From the NCBI GenBank assembly GCA_016779585.1, contig JADHNI010000034.1:1-41060 (forward strand): DNA of 41,060 nucleotides. Reading direction: 5' to 3'. This document shows, piece after piece, positions 8,214 through 16,949 of this stretch (within the stretch, counting starts at the first letter, position 1; each line of letters opens with the position of its first letter). The stretch is from Pseudomonadales bacterium. Lineage in GTDB: Bacteria > Pseudomonadota > Gammaproteobacteria > Pseudomonadales > Azotimanducaceae. The notes under the pieces were generated by a model. It worked only from the letters and a program-made list of their open reading frames with translations, had not been told where the DNA came from and ran no database searches. The position numbers and the translations under genes were made by a program.

Positions 8214-9158
8214 TCAGGCGGCGGCAAACACCCATTCCAGGAGCATTTGCGGATTGGCATTGGAAGTTCCGGAAAGACTGGACTTTGCTTCGCATACCCG
8301 GCCCAGGAGTGACTGCCTGCGATCATCCGGGACCGCCTGCACAAAAGTCGCCAGTTCGCCGGCCTGGTCTGCGGGAGCCTGGCCAGCCTGTTCCAGTTTC
8401 ATGGAATCAAGGATGAAGCTGTACGCCAGGTCGAGCACCTGCATCGGATCACGGGATGCCAGGCTCGCGGCAAGGCCAATGGGCGAAACCTGACCCTTTG
8501 ACAGTGCAGCCAGTGCCATTGCCACCTCAGATCGCAAGGCGAGAAATTCTTCATCCATCGTACGCAGTACCCTGAGCGGGCTGCCCCCGGCTATGTCCAG
8601 CAGCAGCGCCAGGTCTCCATCCATTTGCCGGGACTGCAACCAGGCTATGGCTACATCTCTTGGCGGCAGGTGCGTGACGATCTGCTGGCAACGACTTCGA
8701 ATAGTGGGCAGGAGTCGCGCGGGTTCACTGGTCACAAGGCAGATGATTGTGTCAGCGGGTGGTTCCTCGAGACACTTCAGCAGCGCGTTCGCCGACTGCA
8801 GGTTTAACCTGTCCGCCGGTGAAATCAGGCAGAATTTCCTGCCTCCCTGTTGTGCGGTCTGCTGCGCCCAGTTAATCATGTCCCTAATCTGCTCGATTCG
8901 AATCTGCTTCGATTCTTCAAGGGTTACCGTGAGGAAATCCGGGTGGGTGCCGGCTTCGAGCAATTGGCACCGGGAACATTCGCCGCAGGCCTGTTCCGCG
9001 GGGTTTGAACACAACAGATAGCCCGCCAGGTGTTCGACAAATTCTGATTTACCGCTATCTGCAGGACCAGAAAGCAACAGGCCATGCGGCACTTTCTTAT
9101 CCGTCACCTGCGAGCGGATTCGATTCCAGGCTTCCGCCTGCCAGGGTAACAGACTCAT
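8214..9158 (-). CDS. holB: DNA polymerase III delta-prime subunit
   Basis: A clamp-loader subunit that helps load the beta sliding clamp during replication. The 314-residue protein has an AAA+ N-terminal domain with a degenerate P-loop (GPADSGKS, residues 31-38), as is usual for delta-prime. A zinc module of four cysteines spans residues 50-64 (Cys50, Cys58, Cys61, Cys64). Sensor-type LLKCLEEPPADTIICLVTS and TIRSRCQ follow. The C-terminal helical domain is present. The start overlaps the stop of tmk by four bases. The tmk-holB-pilZ order is characteristic of Gammaproteobacteria. Confidence 0.95.
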   Translation of the reverse strand: MSLLPWQAEAWNRIRSQVTDKKVPHGLLLSGPADSGKSEFVEHLAGYLLCSNPAEQACGECSRCQLLEAGTHPDFLTVTLEESKQIRIEQIRDMINWAQQTAQQGGRKFCLISPADRLNLQSANALLKCLEEPPADTIICLVTSEPARLLPTIRSRCQQIVTHLPPRDVAIAWLQSRQMDGDLALLLDIAGGSPLRVLRTMDEEFLALRSEVAMALAALSKGQVSPIGLAASLASRDPMQVLDLAYSFILDSMKLEQAGQAPADQAGELATFVQAVPDDRRQSLLGRVCEAKSSLSGTSNANPQMLLEWVFAAA

Positions 9159-9784
9159 TTTGACAGCACCTCGGTCATGAGCGAGGTGATTTGCGCCTGG
9201 ACCTCTTCCATGTTTCCCGATGCATCAATAAGACGATAACGATCAGAGGTGGCGACACGATCCAGGAAAGCGGTCCTGACCTTTTCAAAAAAGGCCCGCT
9301 CCTCTGACTCGAACCTATCTGCTTCCGCATCGGCTGTAGCCCGGCTGAGACCGGTTGCCACATCCAGATCGAGAATCAACGTAAGGTCAGGCCTGAAGTC
9401 TCCCAGCGCGAGTGTCTCGAGCATCGCGACAGTCTCGTCACCCAGGCCACGCCCACCACCCTGGTAGGCATACGAGGAATCGGTAAATCGATCGCAGACA
9501 ACCCACTGGCCGTCAGCCAGCGCAGGCTTGATCAGTTCCTCGACGTGCTGGGCACGTGCCGCAAACATCAGCATCAGTTCCGTCATGGGTGACATGGTGT
9601 CTTCTGCCTTGTCCAGCAGTATCTGGCGCACCCGCTCTCCAAGCCGGGTGCCTCCGGGCTCTCTCGTAAGCAGGACTTCATGGCCGGCATCCCGAATAAG
9701 CTTCGCCATCAGGTTGATGTTGGTTGATTTGCCAACACCTTCTACGCCCTCAACGGTAATAAATTTTCCAGGCCTAGTATTCAT
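9155..9784 (-). CDS. tmk: Thymidylate kinase
   Basis: Phosphorylates dTMP to dTDP with ATP in the cytoplasm. The 209 residues are the usual length. Visible are the P-loop VEGVEGVGKST near residues 10-20, the DR(Y/F) dTMP-binding motif CDRFTDSSYAYQGGGRGLG, and the lid region SRATADAEADRFESEERAFFEKVR. It lies 9 bases downstream of mltG and overlaps holB by four bases, so it is part of the same transcript. Confidence 0.96.
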   Translation of the reverse strand: MNTRPGKFITVEGVEGVGKSTNINLMAKLIRDAGHEVLLTREPGGTRLGERVRQILLDKAEDTMSPMTELMLMFAARAQHVEELIKPALADGQWVVCDRFTDSSYAYQGGGRGLGDETVAMLETLALGDFRPDLTLILDLDVATGLSRATADAEADRFESEERAFFEKVRTAFLDRVATSDRYRLIDASGNMEEVQAQITSLMTEVLSK

Positions 9785-9793
9785 TTATCGTAC

Positions 9794-10789
9794 TCATGGC
9801 GATCTCTGGTACTTGTCGACTGCACGATTGTGCTCTTCCAGGGTCAGGGAAAAGTAACTCTCGCCATTACCTTTCGCAACAAAATAGAGATAGGGATGCA
9901 TGGAACCTGCAAGCGCTGCCTCAATAGAGGCCGAGCCCGGTGAGCAGATGGGGGTCGGGGGAAGTCCAGGTCGGGTATAACTGTTGTAGGGTTGATCGGC
10001 TCGCAGGTGTGATCGCTTCAGATCACCGTCAAAGCTCTCACCCAGGCCATAAATAATGGTGGGATCCGACTGCAACTTCATGCCCCTTGCCAGCCTGTTC
10101 TGGAACACGGATGCAATTTTTGCACGATCCGGCTCATAACCGGTTTCCTTTTCGATCACCGACGCAAGAATCAATGCATCGTAAGGCGAATGGATCCCGG
10201 ATACCGAGCCTCTCCCCTGCCAGGCACCATTAAGTAACTGCTGCATTTTCTGGTAAGCCAGCAGCATAATCTCCAGGTCGGAGTCTCCCTTGGTGTAGGT
10301 ATAGGTATCAGGAAAGAGCCAGCCTTCAGGGTCACCCTGGATACCCAGCACTGCTGCGATCTGCTCTCTCGTGAATCCGGTTGTATCGTGTGACAGGTAG
10401 GGCTGTTCACTCAGTCGTGCCCGCCACTGGTTAAAGTGCCAGCCCTCAGGGAAAGTCACCTGGTGCTGCATGACGCGGCCGGAGCGAAAGAGCGCCAGCA
10501 GCCCTGGTACGTCAAGCCCGGCGGCGACCTCATACTGACCTGCCTTGATTGTCCCCTCGTGTCGAGTCAGCAGTGCATAGGCCTTCAGCACCATGTCGTC
10601 GGCAGGCGTTACTTCCTCGCGCACCAGCCGTTCGGTTATCGCGGAAAGATTACTACCGGGTTCAATATCAAAGATGACCTGCTCTGGCGTCATTGCCGCA
10701 AGTTGAAGAAACACATAGTAACCAGCCGCCACGGCGCAAACAGCCAGCGACGAAAGGACAACCAGAATGCTCAGGATAACCCGGCTCAT
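9794..10789 (-). CDS. mltG: Endolytic murein transglycosylase (YceG-like)
   Basis: Inner-membrane lytic transglycosylase that cuts nascent glycan strands and sets their length. The 331-residue protein has one N-terminal membrane segment (about residues 5-32), a LysM-like portion, and the YceG catalytic domain with the conserved ASVIEKETGYEPDR (predicted catalytic Glu213), VFQNRL, MKLQSDPTIIYGLG and PYNSYTRPGLPPTPI. The pabC gene that commonly sits between fabF and mltG in this operon is missing; only 11 bases separate mltG from fabF. Confidence 0.95.
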   Translation of the reverse strand: MSRVILSILVVLSSLAVCAVAAGYYVFLQLAAMTPEQVIFDIEPGSNLSAITERLVREEVTPADDMVLKAYALLTRHEGTIKAGQYEVAAGLDVPGLLALFRSGRVMQHQVTFPEGWHFNQWRARLSEQPYLSHDTTGFTREQIAAVLGIQGDPEGWLFPDTYTYTKGDSDLEIMLLAYQKMQQLLNGAWQGRGSVSGIHSPYDALILASVIEKETGYEPDRAKIASVFQNRLARGMKLQSDPTIIYGLGESFDGDLKRSHLRADQPYNSYTRPGLPPTPICSPGSASIEAALAGSMHPYLYFVAKGNGESYFSLTLEEHNRAVDKYQRSP

Positions 10790-10800
10790 AAAGCGCCCGG

Positions 10801-12051
10801 TTACAGCTTCATGAAGATCAGCGTTCCGTTGGTGCCACCGAATCCAAAGGAGTTGGTCAGCGCCACATTGATCGGCATTTCACGGGCCTGGTGTGGAACA
10901 TAGTCCAGGTCGCAACCTTCATCCGGGTTATCCAGGTTGATGGTTGGTGGAGCAACCTGGTCACGGATAGACAGTGCTGTGATTACAGCTTCAATGGAAC
11001 CCGCAGCACCCAGGGCATGACCAACCATGGATTTTGTGGAACTGACAGCAACATTTGCCGAGTCCGCACCCATCAGGGTCTTAATAGCCTGGGTTTCCGC
11101 AATGTCACCCAGGGGCGTGGATGTCCCATGGGCGTTGATGTAGTCAATCTCACTGGCATTGAGGCCGGCGTCATTGAGTGCGTTCTGCATGGAACGAACG
11201 GCACCCTCGCCGTTCTCCGAGGGCGACGTCATATGTGATGCATCTGCGCTCATGCCAAAACCTGCAAGCTCGCAGTAAATGTTCGCACCCCTGGCCTTTG
11301 CATGCTCATACTCTTCAAGCACCAGCACGGCCGAGGCGTCACTCAAGACAAATCCGTCACGGTCTTTGTCCCAGGGTCGACTCGCCAGTTCCGGCTCCTC
11401 GTTCCGCGTCGACAGTGCTTTCATGGCGGCAAATCCAGCCATGGTCGTTTTGGACGTTGATTTTTCCGCTCCGCCGACCACCATGGCATCAACATCACCG
11501 GCAGCGATCATGCGAGCACCAAACCCGATGTTGTGAGTCCCCGTGGTACACGCTGTGGTAATGGCGATATTGGGGCCCTGCAGGCCGTACATGATGGAAA
11601 GATGCCCTGCAATCATATTGATAATGCAGGAGGGGACAAAGAAAGGTGACACCTTGTTGGGTCCCCGGCCGTTGACCACGTCGTGACAGGTCTCAATGGT
11701 CACGATGCCGCCGATACCCGAACCGACGGCGACACCAATTCGATGGCGGTTCTGGTCGGTGACTTCAAGGCCACTGTCGTTCATCGCCTGGATGCCGGTC
11801 ACAAGGCCAAACTGGATAAAACCATCCATGCGGCGGGCTTCTTTCGGGTTCAGGTACTCGGAGATATCAAACTCGGGGACATGGCCGCCGAACCGGACAG
11901 GATAGTCAGAGGCATCAAATGAAGTGATCGGGCGAATACCGCTTTTGCCAGCCGTCAGCCCTGACCAGGAAGATTCAAGATCGGTTCCCAGGGGTGTCAG
12001 CATACCCATGCCGGTCACCACAACTCTACGCTTAGTCAATGTCGCCCCCAA
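10801..12051 (-). CDS. fabF: Beta-ketoacyl-ACP synthase II
   Basis: Condenses malonyl-ACP with acyl-ACP in fatty-acid elongation. It is a 416-residue thiolase-fold protein with the Cys-His-His triad: Cys168 in [13 protein letters not shown], His in [12 protein letters not shown] and His in [12 protein letters not shown]. The CTTGTHNIG sequence is a mild variant of the usual CTSGVHNIG. The start follows a predicted terminator/attenuator after acpP, so fabF is probably made at a lower level than acpP. Confidence 0.97.
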   Translation of the reverse strand: MGATLTKRRVVVTGMGMLTPLGTDLESSWSGLTAGKSGIRPITSFDASDYPVRFGGHVPEFDISEYLNPKEARRMDGFIQFGLVTGIQAMNDSGLEVTDQNRHRIGVAVGSGIGGIVTIETCHDVVNGRGPNKVSPFFVPSCIINMIAGHLSIMYGLQGPNIAITTACTTGTHNIGFGARMIAAGDVDAMVVGGAEKSTSKTTMAGFAAMKALSTRNEEPELASRPWDKDRDGFVLSDASAVLVLEEYEHAKARGANIYCELAGFGMSADASHMTSPSENGEGAVRSMQNALNDAGLNASEIDYINAHGTSTPLGDIAETQAIKTLMGADSANVAVSSTKSMVGHALGAAGSIEAVITALSIRDQVAPPTINLDNPDEGCDLDYVPHQAREMPINVALTNSFGFGGTNGTLIFMKL

Positions 12052-12077
12052 AACTGCCTGTTAAAAGCCATTAAACC

Positions 12078-12111
12078 AAAAAGCCGCGACTACCTGGGGC
12101 AGTCACGGCTT
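12078..12111 (-). terminator. Intrinsic terminator/attenuator between acpP and fabF
   Basis: On the minus strand, AAGCCG and AGTC arms pair with GACT and CGGCTT (one mismatch), with a 9-base loop, followed directly by a short T run (TTTTT). It lies 24 bases after the acpP stop. The likely role is partial termination, giving more acpP than fabF transcript. The fold is judged by eye. Confidence 0.7.
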
Positions 12112-12134
12112 GATTAATACGTTAGCAAAGGTGC

Positions 12135-12368
12135 TTACGTGTGAGCTTCGATGTAATCGATAGCCTCTTTTACGGTAGTAATCTTTTCGGCTTCCTCGTC
12201 AGGAATCTCAGTCTCAAACTCTTCTTCAAGGGCCATAACCAGCTCGACTGTATCGAGTGAATCTGCGCCAAGATCTTCAACGAAAGAAGCTTCCGGAGTG
12301 ACCTCCTCTTCTTTTACGCCGAGTTGTTCACATACCAGTTTAGTCACTCGCTCTACGATGGTGCTCAT
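12135..12368 (-). CDS. acpP: Acyl carrier protein
   Basis: The 77-residue acidic carrier of growing acyl chains. The phosphopantetheine attachment site is Ser37 in [20 protein letters not shown], and the acidic helix II and III residues are present. Length and sequence are typical. It sits between fabG and fabF as in most Proteobacteria, with about 75 bases on each side. The upstream stretch could hold its own promoter, which is common for this gene. Confidence 0.98.
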   Translation of the reverse strand: MSTIVERVTKLVCEQLGVKEEEVTPEASFVEDLGADSLDTVELVMALEEEFETEIPDEEAEKITTVKEAIDYIEAHT

Positions 12369-12444
12369 GTTTAGAATTACTCCTACAAAGTTGCAGTCAA
12401 GCTGCGCTAGTTTAATGAAATGCCGGATCGTCCATCAAGTACAA

Positions 12445-13170
12445 TCAGGCCATATACATGCCGCCATTGACGTGTATGGTTTCCCCGGTGATGTAACCAG
12501 CGCTTTCGCCGGCCAGGAAGACCACCAGATCGGCGATTTCCGAAACCTCACCAAGGCGCCCCAGGGGGATACGCGCCAGCATGGCTGCACGCTGATCCTC
12601 CGTCAGTTCATCGGTCATATCCGTGCCGATAAGCCCGGGGGCAATACAGTTCACGGTAATACCCCGGGATCCGAGTTCCGCTGCCATGGACTTGCTGTAT
12701 CCGACAATTCCGGCCTTGGCAGCGGCATAATTACTCTGCCCGGCATTCCCCATCGCACCGACCACTGAGGTCAGGTTGATGATTCTGCCCCAGCGAGCCT
12801 TCGTCATACCCCTGAGGCACTGCTTGGTAACCCGAAAAATGCCAGTGAGGTTGGTATCAATGACGTCCTGCCACTCATCATCTTTCATGCGCAGGGCGAT
12901 ATTATCTTTGGTGATGCCGGCGTTATTGACCAGCACCAGGGGCGCCTCAAAGTCTTCCTTGATGGCACCGAAAAAATCTTCAACAGACCGGGCGTCAGAG
13001 ATATTCAGGACAAAACCCTTTCCACTGTCACCCAGGTCCGAACTGATCCCGGCGGCACCGTCCTCAGATGTCGCAGTGCCGATCACAGTAAAGCCAGCGT
13101 TCACCAGCGCCTGGGCAATACCCTTGCCGATACCGCGGCTGGCGCCTGTCACAATGGCGACTTTACTCAT
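12445..13170 (-). CDS. fabG: 3-oxoacyl-ACP reductase
   Basis: NADPH-dependent ketoreductase of fatty-acid elongation. It is a 241-residue short-chain dehydrogenase with TGASRGIGKGIA at the N-terminus, NNAG at residues 82-85, catalytic Ser135, Tyr148 and Lys152 (QSNYAAAKAG), and the C-terminal YITGETIHVNGGMYM. The start overlaps the fabD stop by eight bases, so translation is probably coupled. Confidence 0.97.
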   Translation of the reverse strand: MSKVAIVTGASRGIGKGIAQALVNAGFTVIGTATSEDGAAGISSDLGDSGKGFVLNISDARSVEDFFGAIKEDFEAPLVLVNNAGITKDNIALRMKDDEWQDVIDTNLTGIFRVTKQCLRGMTKARWGRIINLTSVVGAMGNAGQSNYAAAKAGIVGYSKSMAAELGSRGITVNCIAPGLIGTDMTDELTEDQRAAMLARIPLGRLGEVSEIADLVVFLAGESAGYITGETIHVNGGMYMA

Positions 13171-14101
13171 TCAGACCACCCGTGAGGGCACTGATGCTGT
13201 CACCGGAGTCGATGTTCAGTCCGGTGATGCTTTTGTCGATTCGCTTCGCAAGGCCGGTGAGAACCTTGCCGGGCCCACATTCGACCATGGTATCCACACC
13301 CATGGCTTTCATATTTTCCACTGTTGCCGTCCAGAGCACAGCGCCGGACATCTGGCTGACCAGGTTGGCCCTGATAGCCTCGGGATCCTCATGAACGGCG
13401 GCGTCCACATTCTGCATCAACTGGATCAGCGGCCTGTTAAACGTGACCTCGGCAAGTGCTTTCTGCATCTCTTCCGCAGCCGGTTTCATGAGTTCACTAT
13501 GGAACGGGGCACTTACCGCCAGTGCCATGGCACGACGGGCTCCCTCTTCCTTGCACCCTTCTATGGCGCGCTCCAGCGCGGCATTTTTACCGGCAATAAC
13601 CACCTGGCCCGGCGCATTAAAATTCGCCGCCTGCACGATTTCGCCTGCGGCGATATCTGAGGCTGCTTTACAGACATCCTTGACCTGTGCGTCAGTCAGA
13701 CCGAGTACTGCAGCCATACCACCCTCGCCAACCGGCACGGCGGTCTGCATGAACTGGCCACGCTTTTGGACCAGTGTCACGGCATCAGCAAAATCAAGCA
13801 CTCCGGCAGCAACCAGGGCAGAATATTCGCCAAGGCTGTGGCCGGCAACGATGTCTGGCTCCGGGGCTCCGCGTTCCAGCGCCAGTCGATACAGGGCAAC
13901 ACTGGCGGTTAACAGTGCCGGTTGCGTAAATTCGGTCTGGTTCAGCTGCTCCTCAGGACCATTCGACACCAGTGACCACAGGTCATAGCCCAGCGCGTCG
14001 GATGCTTCGGAGAATATTGGTGCAACGGCATCTGCAACATCCTGCAACATGCCGACTTCCTGGGAACCCTGCCCTGGAAATACGTATGCGAGTTTTGTCA
14101 T
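13163..14101 (-). CDS. fabD: Malonyl-CoA:ACP transacylase
   Basis: Transfers malonyl groups from CoA to ACP. From ATG 14101 the protein has 312 residues starting MTKLAYVFPGQGSQ, the standard FabD start. A GTG at 14119 would add six residues; neither start has a clear ribosome site. The nucleophile is Ser89 in GHSLGEYSALVAAG, and the catalytic His201 is in VSAPFHSELM. The gene directly follows rpmF (46 bases), whereas plsX and often fabH lie between them in related operons. Confidence 0.95.
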   Translation of the reverse strand: MTKLAYVFPGQGSQEVGMLQDVADAVAPIFSEASDALGYDLWSLVSNGPEEQLNQTEFTQPALLTASVALYRLALERGAPEPDIVAGHSLGEYSALVAAGVLDFADAVTLVQKRGQFMQTAVPVGEGGMAAVLGLTDAQVKDVCKAASDIAAGEIVQAANFNAPGQVVIAGKNAALERAIEGCKEEGARRAMALAVSAPFHSELMKPAAEEMQKALAEVTFNRPLIQLMQNVDAAVHEDPEAIRANLVSQMSGAVLWTATVENMKAMGVDTMVECGPGKVLTGLAKRIDKSITGLNIDSGDSISALTGGLNE

Positions 14102-14147
14102 AGGGAGATTATGCGCCACGAACGTGACGCATCAGTATTTATTGTTC

Positions 14148-14327
14148 TTAGTCGTCGTCTTTATGGATGACTTTTTTACCACGGTAGAAACCGTCAGCCG
14201 TCACGTGGTGACGACGGTGAGTTTCACCAGTGGTTGGATCCTCGGAAAGTGCCGGTCCACGAAGAAAATCGTGGGAACGACGGCGACCACGCTTGGATCG
14301 GGTTACTTTGTTCTGTTGAACAGCCAT
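14148..14327 (-). CDS. rpmF: 50S ribosomal protein L32
   Basis: A 59-residue basic protein translated from ATG 14327: [20 protein letters not shown], then [20 protein letters not shown] and [14 protein letters not shown], ending in three Asp. This is the cysteine-free L32 typical of Proteobacteria. A GGAG ribosome site lies about eight bases upstream, inside the end of yceD, and the yceD stop is one base before the start, so translation is likely coupled. yceD-rpmF is a highly conserved pair. Confidence 0.97.
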   Translation of the reverse strand: MAVQQNKVTRSKRGRRRSHDFLRGPALSEDPTTGETHRRHHVTADGFYRGKKVIHKDDD

Positions 14328-14328
14328 G

Positions 14329-14877
14329 TCAGCTCTCCGGTTCGTTCTGTTTGCCTATCGCATCGGCCAGCCCGGCAAATGGGCGGTAGGTCGTTGCGGA
14401 TTCATCTTGTTTTTCTGCAGCCAGGTCTTCGGTCACTGCATATTCACTATCAGGACACTCACCATCTCCATGTCGAGGAATCATCGGCACCGCCAGCATC
14501 AGTTCGTCCTCGACAAGCGCCGCGATGGGCATGAGCTTGTCAGCACTAATGATGCCATCCTGTTCCTCCTCAAGCTTTTCCAGCTCCGCCTCGCTTTTTA
14601 CCACGATGACAGCAATTTCACTGGACAGCCTGATCGTCACAGGCCGAAGGCAGGACTGGCATTCCAGCCTGACTTCAGTAGCAACGTGACCATGAACCTC
14701 GGTCCGATCGTGTTCACCCTTGCTGAATGCCAACCGGAGATTCACATCTCCTGCCAGATCCACCAACATTTCGCCGAAGCGCTCTAGCTGTTTTACGGGG
14801 AACGAACCTTCGACAATCCCCTGCTGATTCGCCAATTTACGATGATCCAACAGTTCGGGGAGAGGCCCTGCTAACAT
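14329..14877 (-). CDS. yceD: YceD / DUF177 family protein (23S rRNA accumulation protein)
   Basis: A 182-residue member of the DUF177 family, associated with 23S rRNA levels and always near rpmF. The key feature is the Cys73-x2-Cys76 pair in LECQSCLRP, followed by the conserved acidic region with [22 protein letters not shown]. The C-terminus holds Y-R-P-F-A-G-L-A. The gene begins the fab operon and diverges from maf, so the operon promoter should lie in 14878-14942. Confidence 0.9.
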   Translation of the reverse strand: MLAGPLPELLDHRKLANQQGIVEGSFPVKQLERFGEMLVDLAGDVNLRLAFSKGEHDRTEVHGHVATEVRLECQSCLRPVTIRLSSEIAVIVVKSEAELEKLEEEQDGIISADKLMPIAALVEDELMLAVPMIPRHGDGECPDSEYAVTEDLAAEKQDESATTYRPFAGLADAIGKQNEPES

Positions 14878-14942
14878 AAGGGGCGCATATTAGGGATTGG
14901 CCCTGTCCGTGTCAAAAGAAAATTACACAAATTCAGTAAGAT

Positions 14943-15551
14943 ATGACTGAAACCAGCCTGATTCTTGCCTCCGCTTCGCCCTACAGAGCGACCATCCTGA
15001 ATGACCTGGGTTTGTCGTTCAGCCAGGTACCTGCCGACATCGATGAATCGCCGTTGGAGGATGAGCAGCCAATGGCACTTGCAGCGCGACTGGGCCTGGA
15101 AAAAGCCCGCAAGGTCGCATCGACCCTGGATCCAGCGGGATCCTGGCTGGTCATCGGTTCTGACCAGGTCTGCCACCACAATGGGCAGGTTTGCGGTAAA
15201 CCAGGCGATCGGACCCATGCCATAGAACATCTCAGCACCTTCAGTGGCGACTGGGTAACGTTCAGCACTTCTCTTGCGCTGGTGGCTTGCGATGGACGTG
15301 AATTCAGCCTGGTTGAGGACTACAAGTGCCGCTTTCGCGACCTGACCCGGACAGAGATAGAGCAGTACCTGGATCTCGATGAACCCTGGGACTGCGCCGG
15401 GGCCATCAGGATCGAAAAGTCAGCAGCCTTGTTGATGGAAAGCACCCAGGGACGCGATGTGAACGCATTGGTCGGCATACCCGTGATGGCTCTAAGAGAA
15501 GCATTGGCGGAATTTGATCTTGATATATTTGACTTTATAAAACCATCTTAA
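14943..15551 (+). CDS. maf: Maf-like nucleoside triphosphate pyrophosphatase (YceF type)
   Basis: House-cleaning pyrophosphatase acting on modified nucleotides; the YceF subgroup prefers 7-methyl-GTP. It has 202 residues. The substrate-binding start is ILASASPYRATIL, followed by the DIDESPLEDEQP segment and the catalytic GSDQV motif. The C-terminal DCAGAIRIEKSAALL is typical of YceF. It diverges from yceD and converges with rluC. Confidence 0.93.
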   Translation: MTETSLILASASPYRATILNDLGLSFSQVPADIDESPLEDEQPMALAARLGLEKARKVASTLDPAGSWLVIGSDQVCHHNGQVCGKPGDRTHAIEHLSTFSGDWVTFSTSLALVACDGREFSLVEDYKCRFRDLTRTEIEQYLDLDEPWDCAGAIRIEKSAALLMESTQGRDVNALVGIPVMALREALAEFDLDIFDFIKPS

Positions 15552-15561
15552 GTTTTTGTAT

Positions 15562-16521
15562 TTAAATCACTATTTCCGGGTATCTAGAATCAACTTTAAG
15601 GCGGAACTCTTCATCCAAAGACGCCCTTGCACTGATCCGGCCAAACTCGCCCAGTGGCGGTATCTCAAGCTCTGCCGCATGAAGCATCAGCCTGCGGGGA
15701 TGATCCAGCAACTTATCAAGTTCACCACTGCCATAACGATCGTCGCCCAGGATGGGATGCCTGGCCCACCGCGCATGCACCCTTATCTGGTGAGTCCTGC
15801 CGGTGACAGGATAGGCACGCACCAGTGAAGTCTCTGAATCGGTTCCGAGCAGGGTAAACTCGGTCCTCGCGTCCTTGCCATCATCGCTGACCCGGGTCAT
15901 TCGCTCCCGGCCGGCTTTGTTGGCGGTCAAAAGCGGCTCATCAATGACACCGAGCTTCCCGGGCCATTCGCCATGCACCATAGCAATATAGTGTTTCCTG
16001 ATCTGGCCCGGCCTTCGCAGGGCATCCTGCAGCAGGCGCAGATAGCTGCGCCGCTTCGCGACCATCAGGCAGCCTGAAGTACCTCGATCGAGCCGGTGCA
16101 CGAGTTCCAGCCGGTCACCCTCCTCTCGCACCGCCCTGAGGGATTCAATCACACCCACACTGACCCCACTGCCACCATGGACCGCCATACCTGCAGGTTT
16201 ATTGATGATCAGCAGGCGTTCATCCTCATAAAGCACGAGGTTTTCCAGGTCCCTGAAGCTGCCCACCGCTGTTGAGCGCTCGGCAAGCCGGTTTATCGGT
16301 GGAATCCTGACGGTGTCGCCGGGCGCCAGCCGAGATTCAGGCTTGCAGCGTCTGCCGTTGATCCTCACTTCACCCTTGCGAATGATCCGGTAAATGCGCG
16401 ATTTGGGTAATCCCTTGAGCCGTCGGACAAGGAAATTGTCCAATCGCTGGCCTGCATCCTCTGCATCTACCTCGACCAGTTGAACATTTCTGTCAGGACC
16501 TGTGGAGTTCGTTTGATTCAT
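15562..16521 (-). CDS. rluC: 23S rRNA pseudouridine synthase C (RluA family)
   Basis: Makes pseudouridines in 23S rRNA (positions 955, 2504 and 2580 in E. coli). The 319-residue protein has an N-terminal S4 RNA-binding domain (AGQRLDNFLVRRLKGLPKSRI, KGEVRINGRR) and the RluA catalytic domain with HRLDRGTSG, in which Asp145 is the catalytic residue. RTHQIRVHARW is present towards the end. The divergent rluC-rne arrangement is conserved in Gammaproteobacteria. Confidence 0.95.
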   Translation of the reverse strand: MNQTNSTGPDRNVQLVEVDAEDAGQRLDNFLVRRLKGLPKSRIYRIIRKGEVRINGRRCKPESRLAPGDTVRIPPINRLAERSTAVGSFRDLENLVLYEDERLLIINKPAGMAVHGGSGVSVGVIESLRAVREEGDRLELVHRLDRGTSGCLMVAKRRSYLRLLQDALRRPGQIRKHYIAMVHGEWPGKLGVIDEPLLTANKAGRERMTRVSDDGKDARTEFTLLGTDSETSLVRAYPVTGRTHQIRVHARWARHPILGDDRYGSGELDKLLDHPRRLMLHAAELEIPPLGEFGRISARASLDEEFRLKVDSRYPEIVI

Positions 16522-16949
16522 AATGATTTGTTGCTATGATACAGCCCCAGACGGTTTATACATTTTTTGAATAGTACCGTCCTTTTTTATATCGGTTAGT
16601 CAAACGCAACCGATCTAATACGCCAAGTTTAACGAAAACTTGAGTAATGAATATTTGGGGTCCAGCTTCACCCTGACAAGGATCAGGCAGCTGGACAAGC
16701 TATAACCGCGAACTGAGCGGATAGCGCAGCGTCAAATCGGTATTTTTCGATCTGGCTTCGACCAACGATTTTTTTTGTTTCGCCCCAGTTCACCGGGCAT
16801 CGATCGTCGAAACCAGAGACAAAACCATTACCTTTGAGGGAGCTTTTCCACAACCACGACCGACGAACATGGTCGTGCACGACAAGAACAAGCGAGATTT
16901 GGCGATTCGCTATCGCGGTTTCAGTTCGCCTGAAACAGTGTGAATCGTA
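16522..16949 (+). promoter_or_regulatory. Structured rluC-rne intergenic region; probable rne 5' leader
   Basis: No gene is seen in these 428 bases. It contains a series of perfect or near-perfect stem-loops: 16550-16581 (GACGGT/ACCGTC, then a T run), 16591-16614 (ATCGGTT/AACCGAT), 16624-16642 (CAAGTTT/AAACTTG), 16660-16696 (GTCCAGCT/AGCTGGAC with inner CCTG/CAGG), 16706-16720, 16855-16877 (CACGACC/GGTCGTG), 16902-16916 (GCGAT/ATCGC) and 16918-16936 (GTTTCAG/CTGAAAC). The last ends 13 bases before the rne start. A run of eight T lies near 16770. In E. coli rne has a long structured leader by which RNase E cuts its own mRNA; a similar role is inferred here. Promoters for both genes must also lie in it. 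Confidence 0.65.

Noticed and set aside
12776..13660. A 294-codon open frame antisense to fabG and fabD
   Set aside because: It spans two well-conserved genes on the other strand and shows no family features.
16550..16581. The GACGGT/ACCGTC hairpin with a T run as a terminator
   Set aside because: It lies upstream of both divergent genes, with no gene ending there on the plus strand, and the loop is long; it is better read as part of the rne leader or promoter region.
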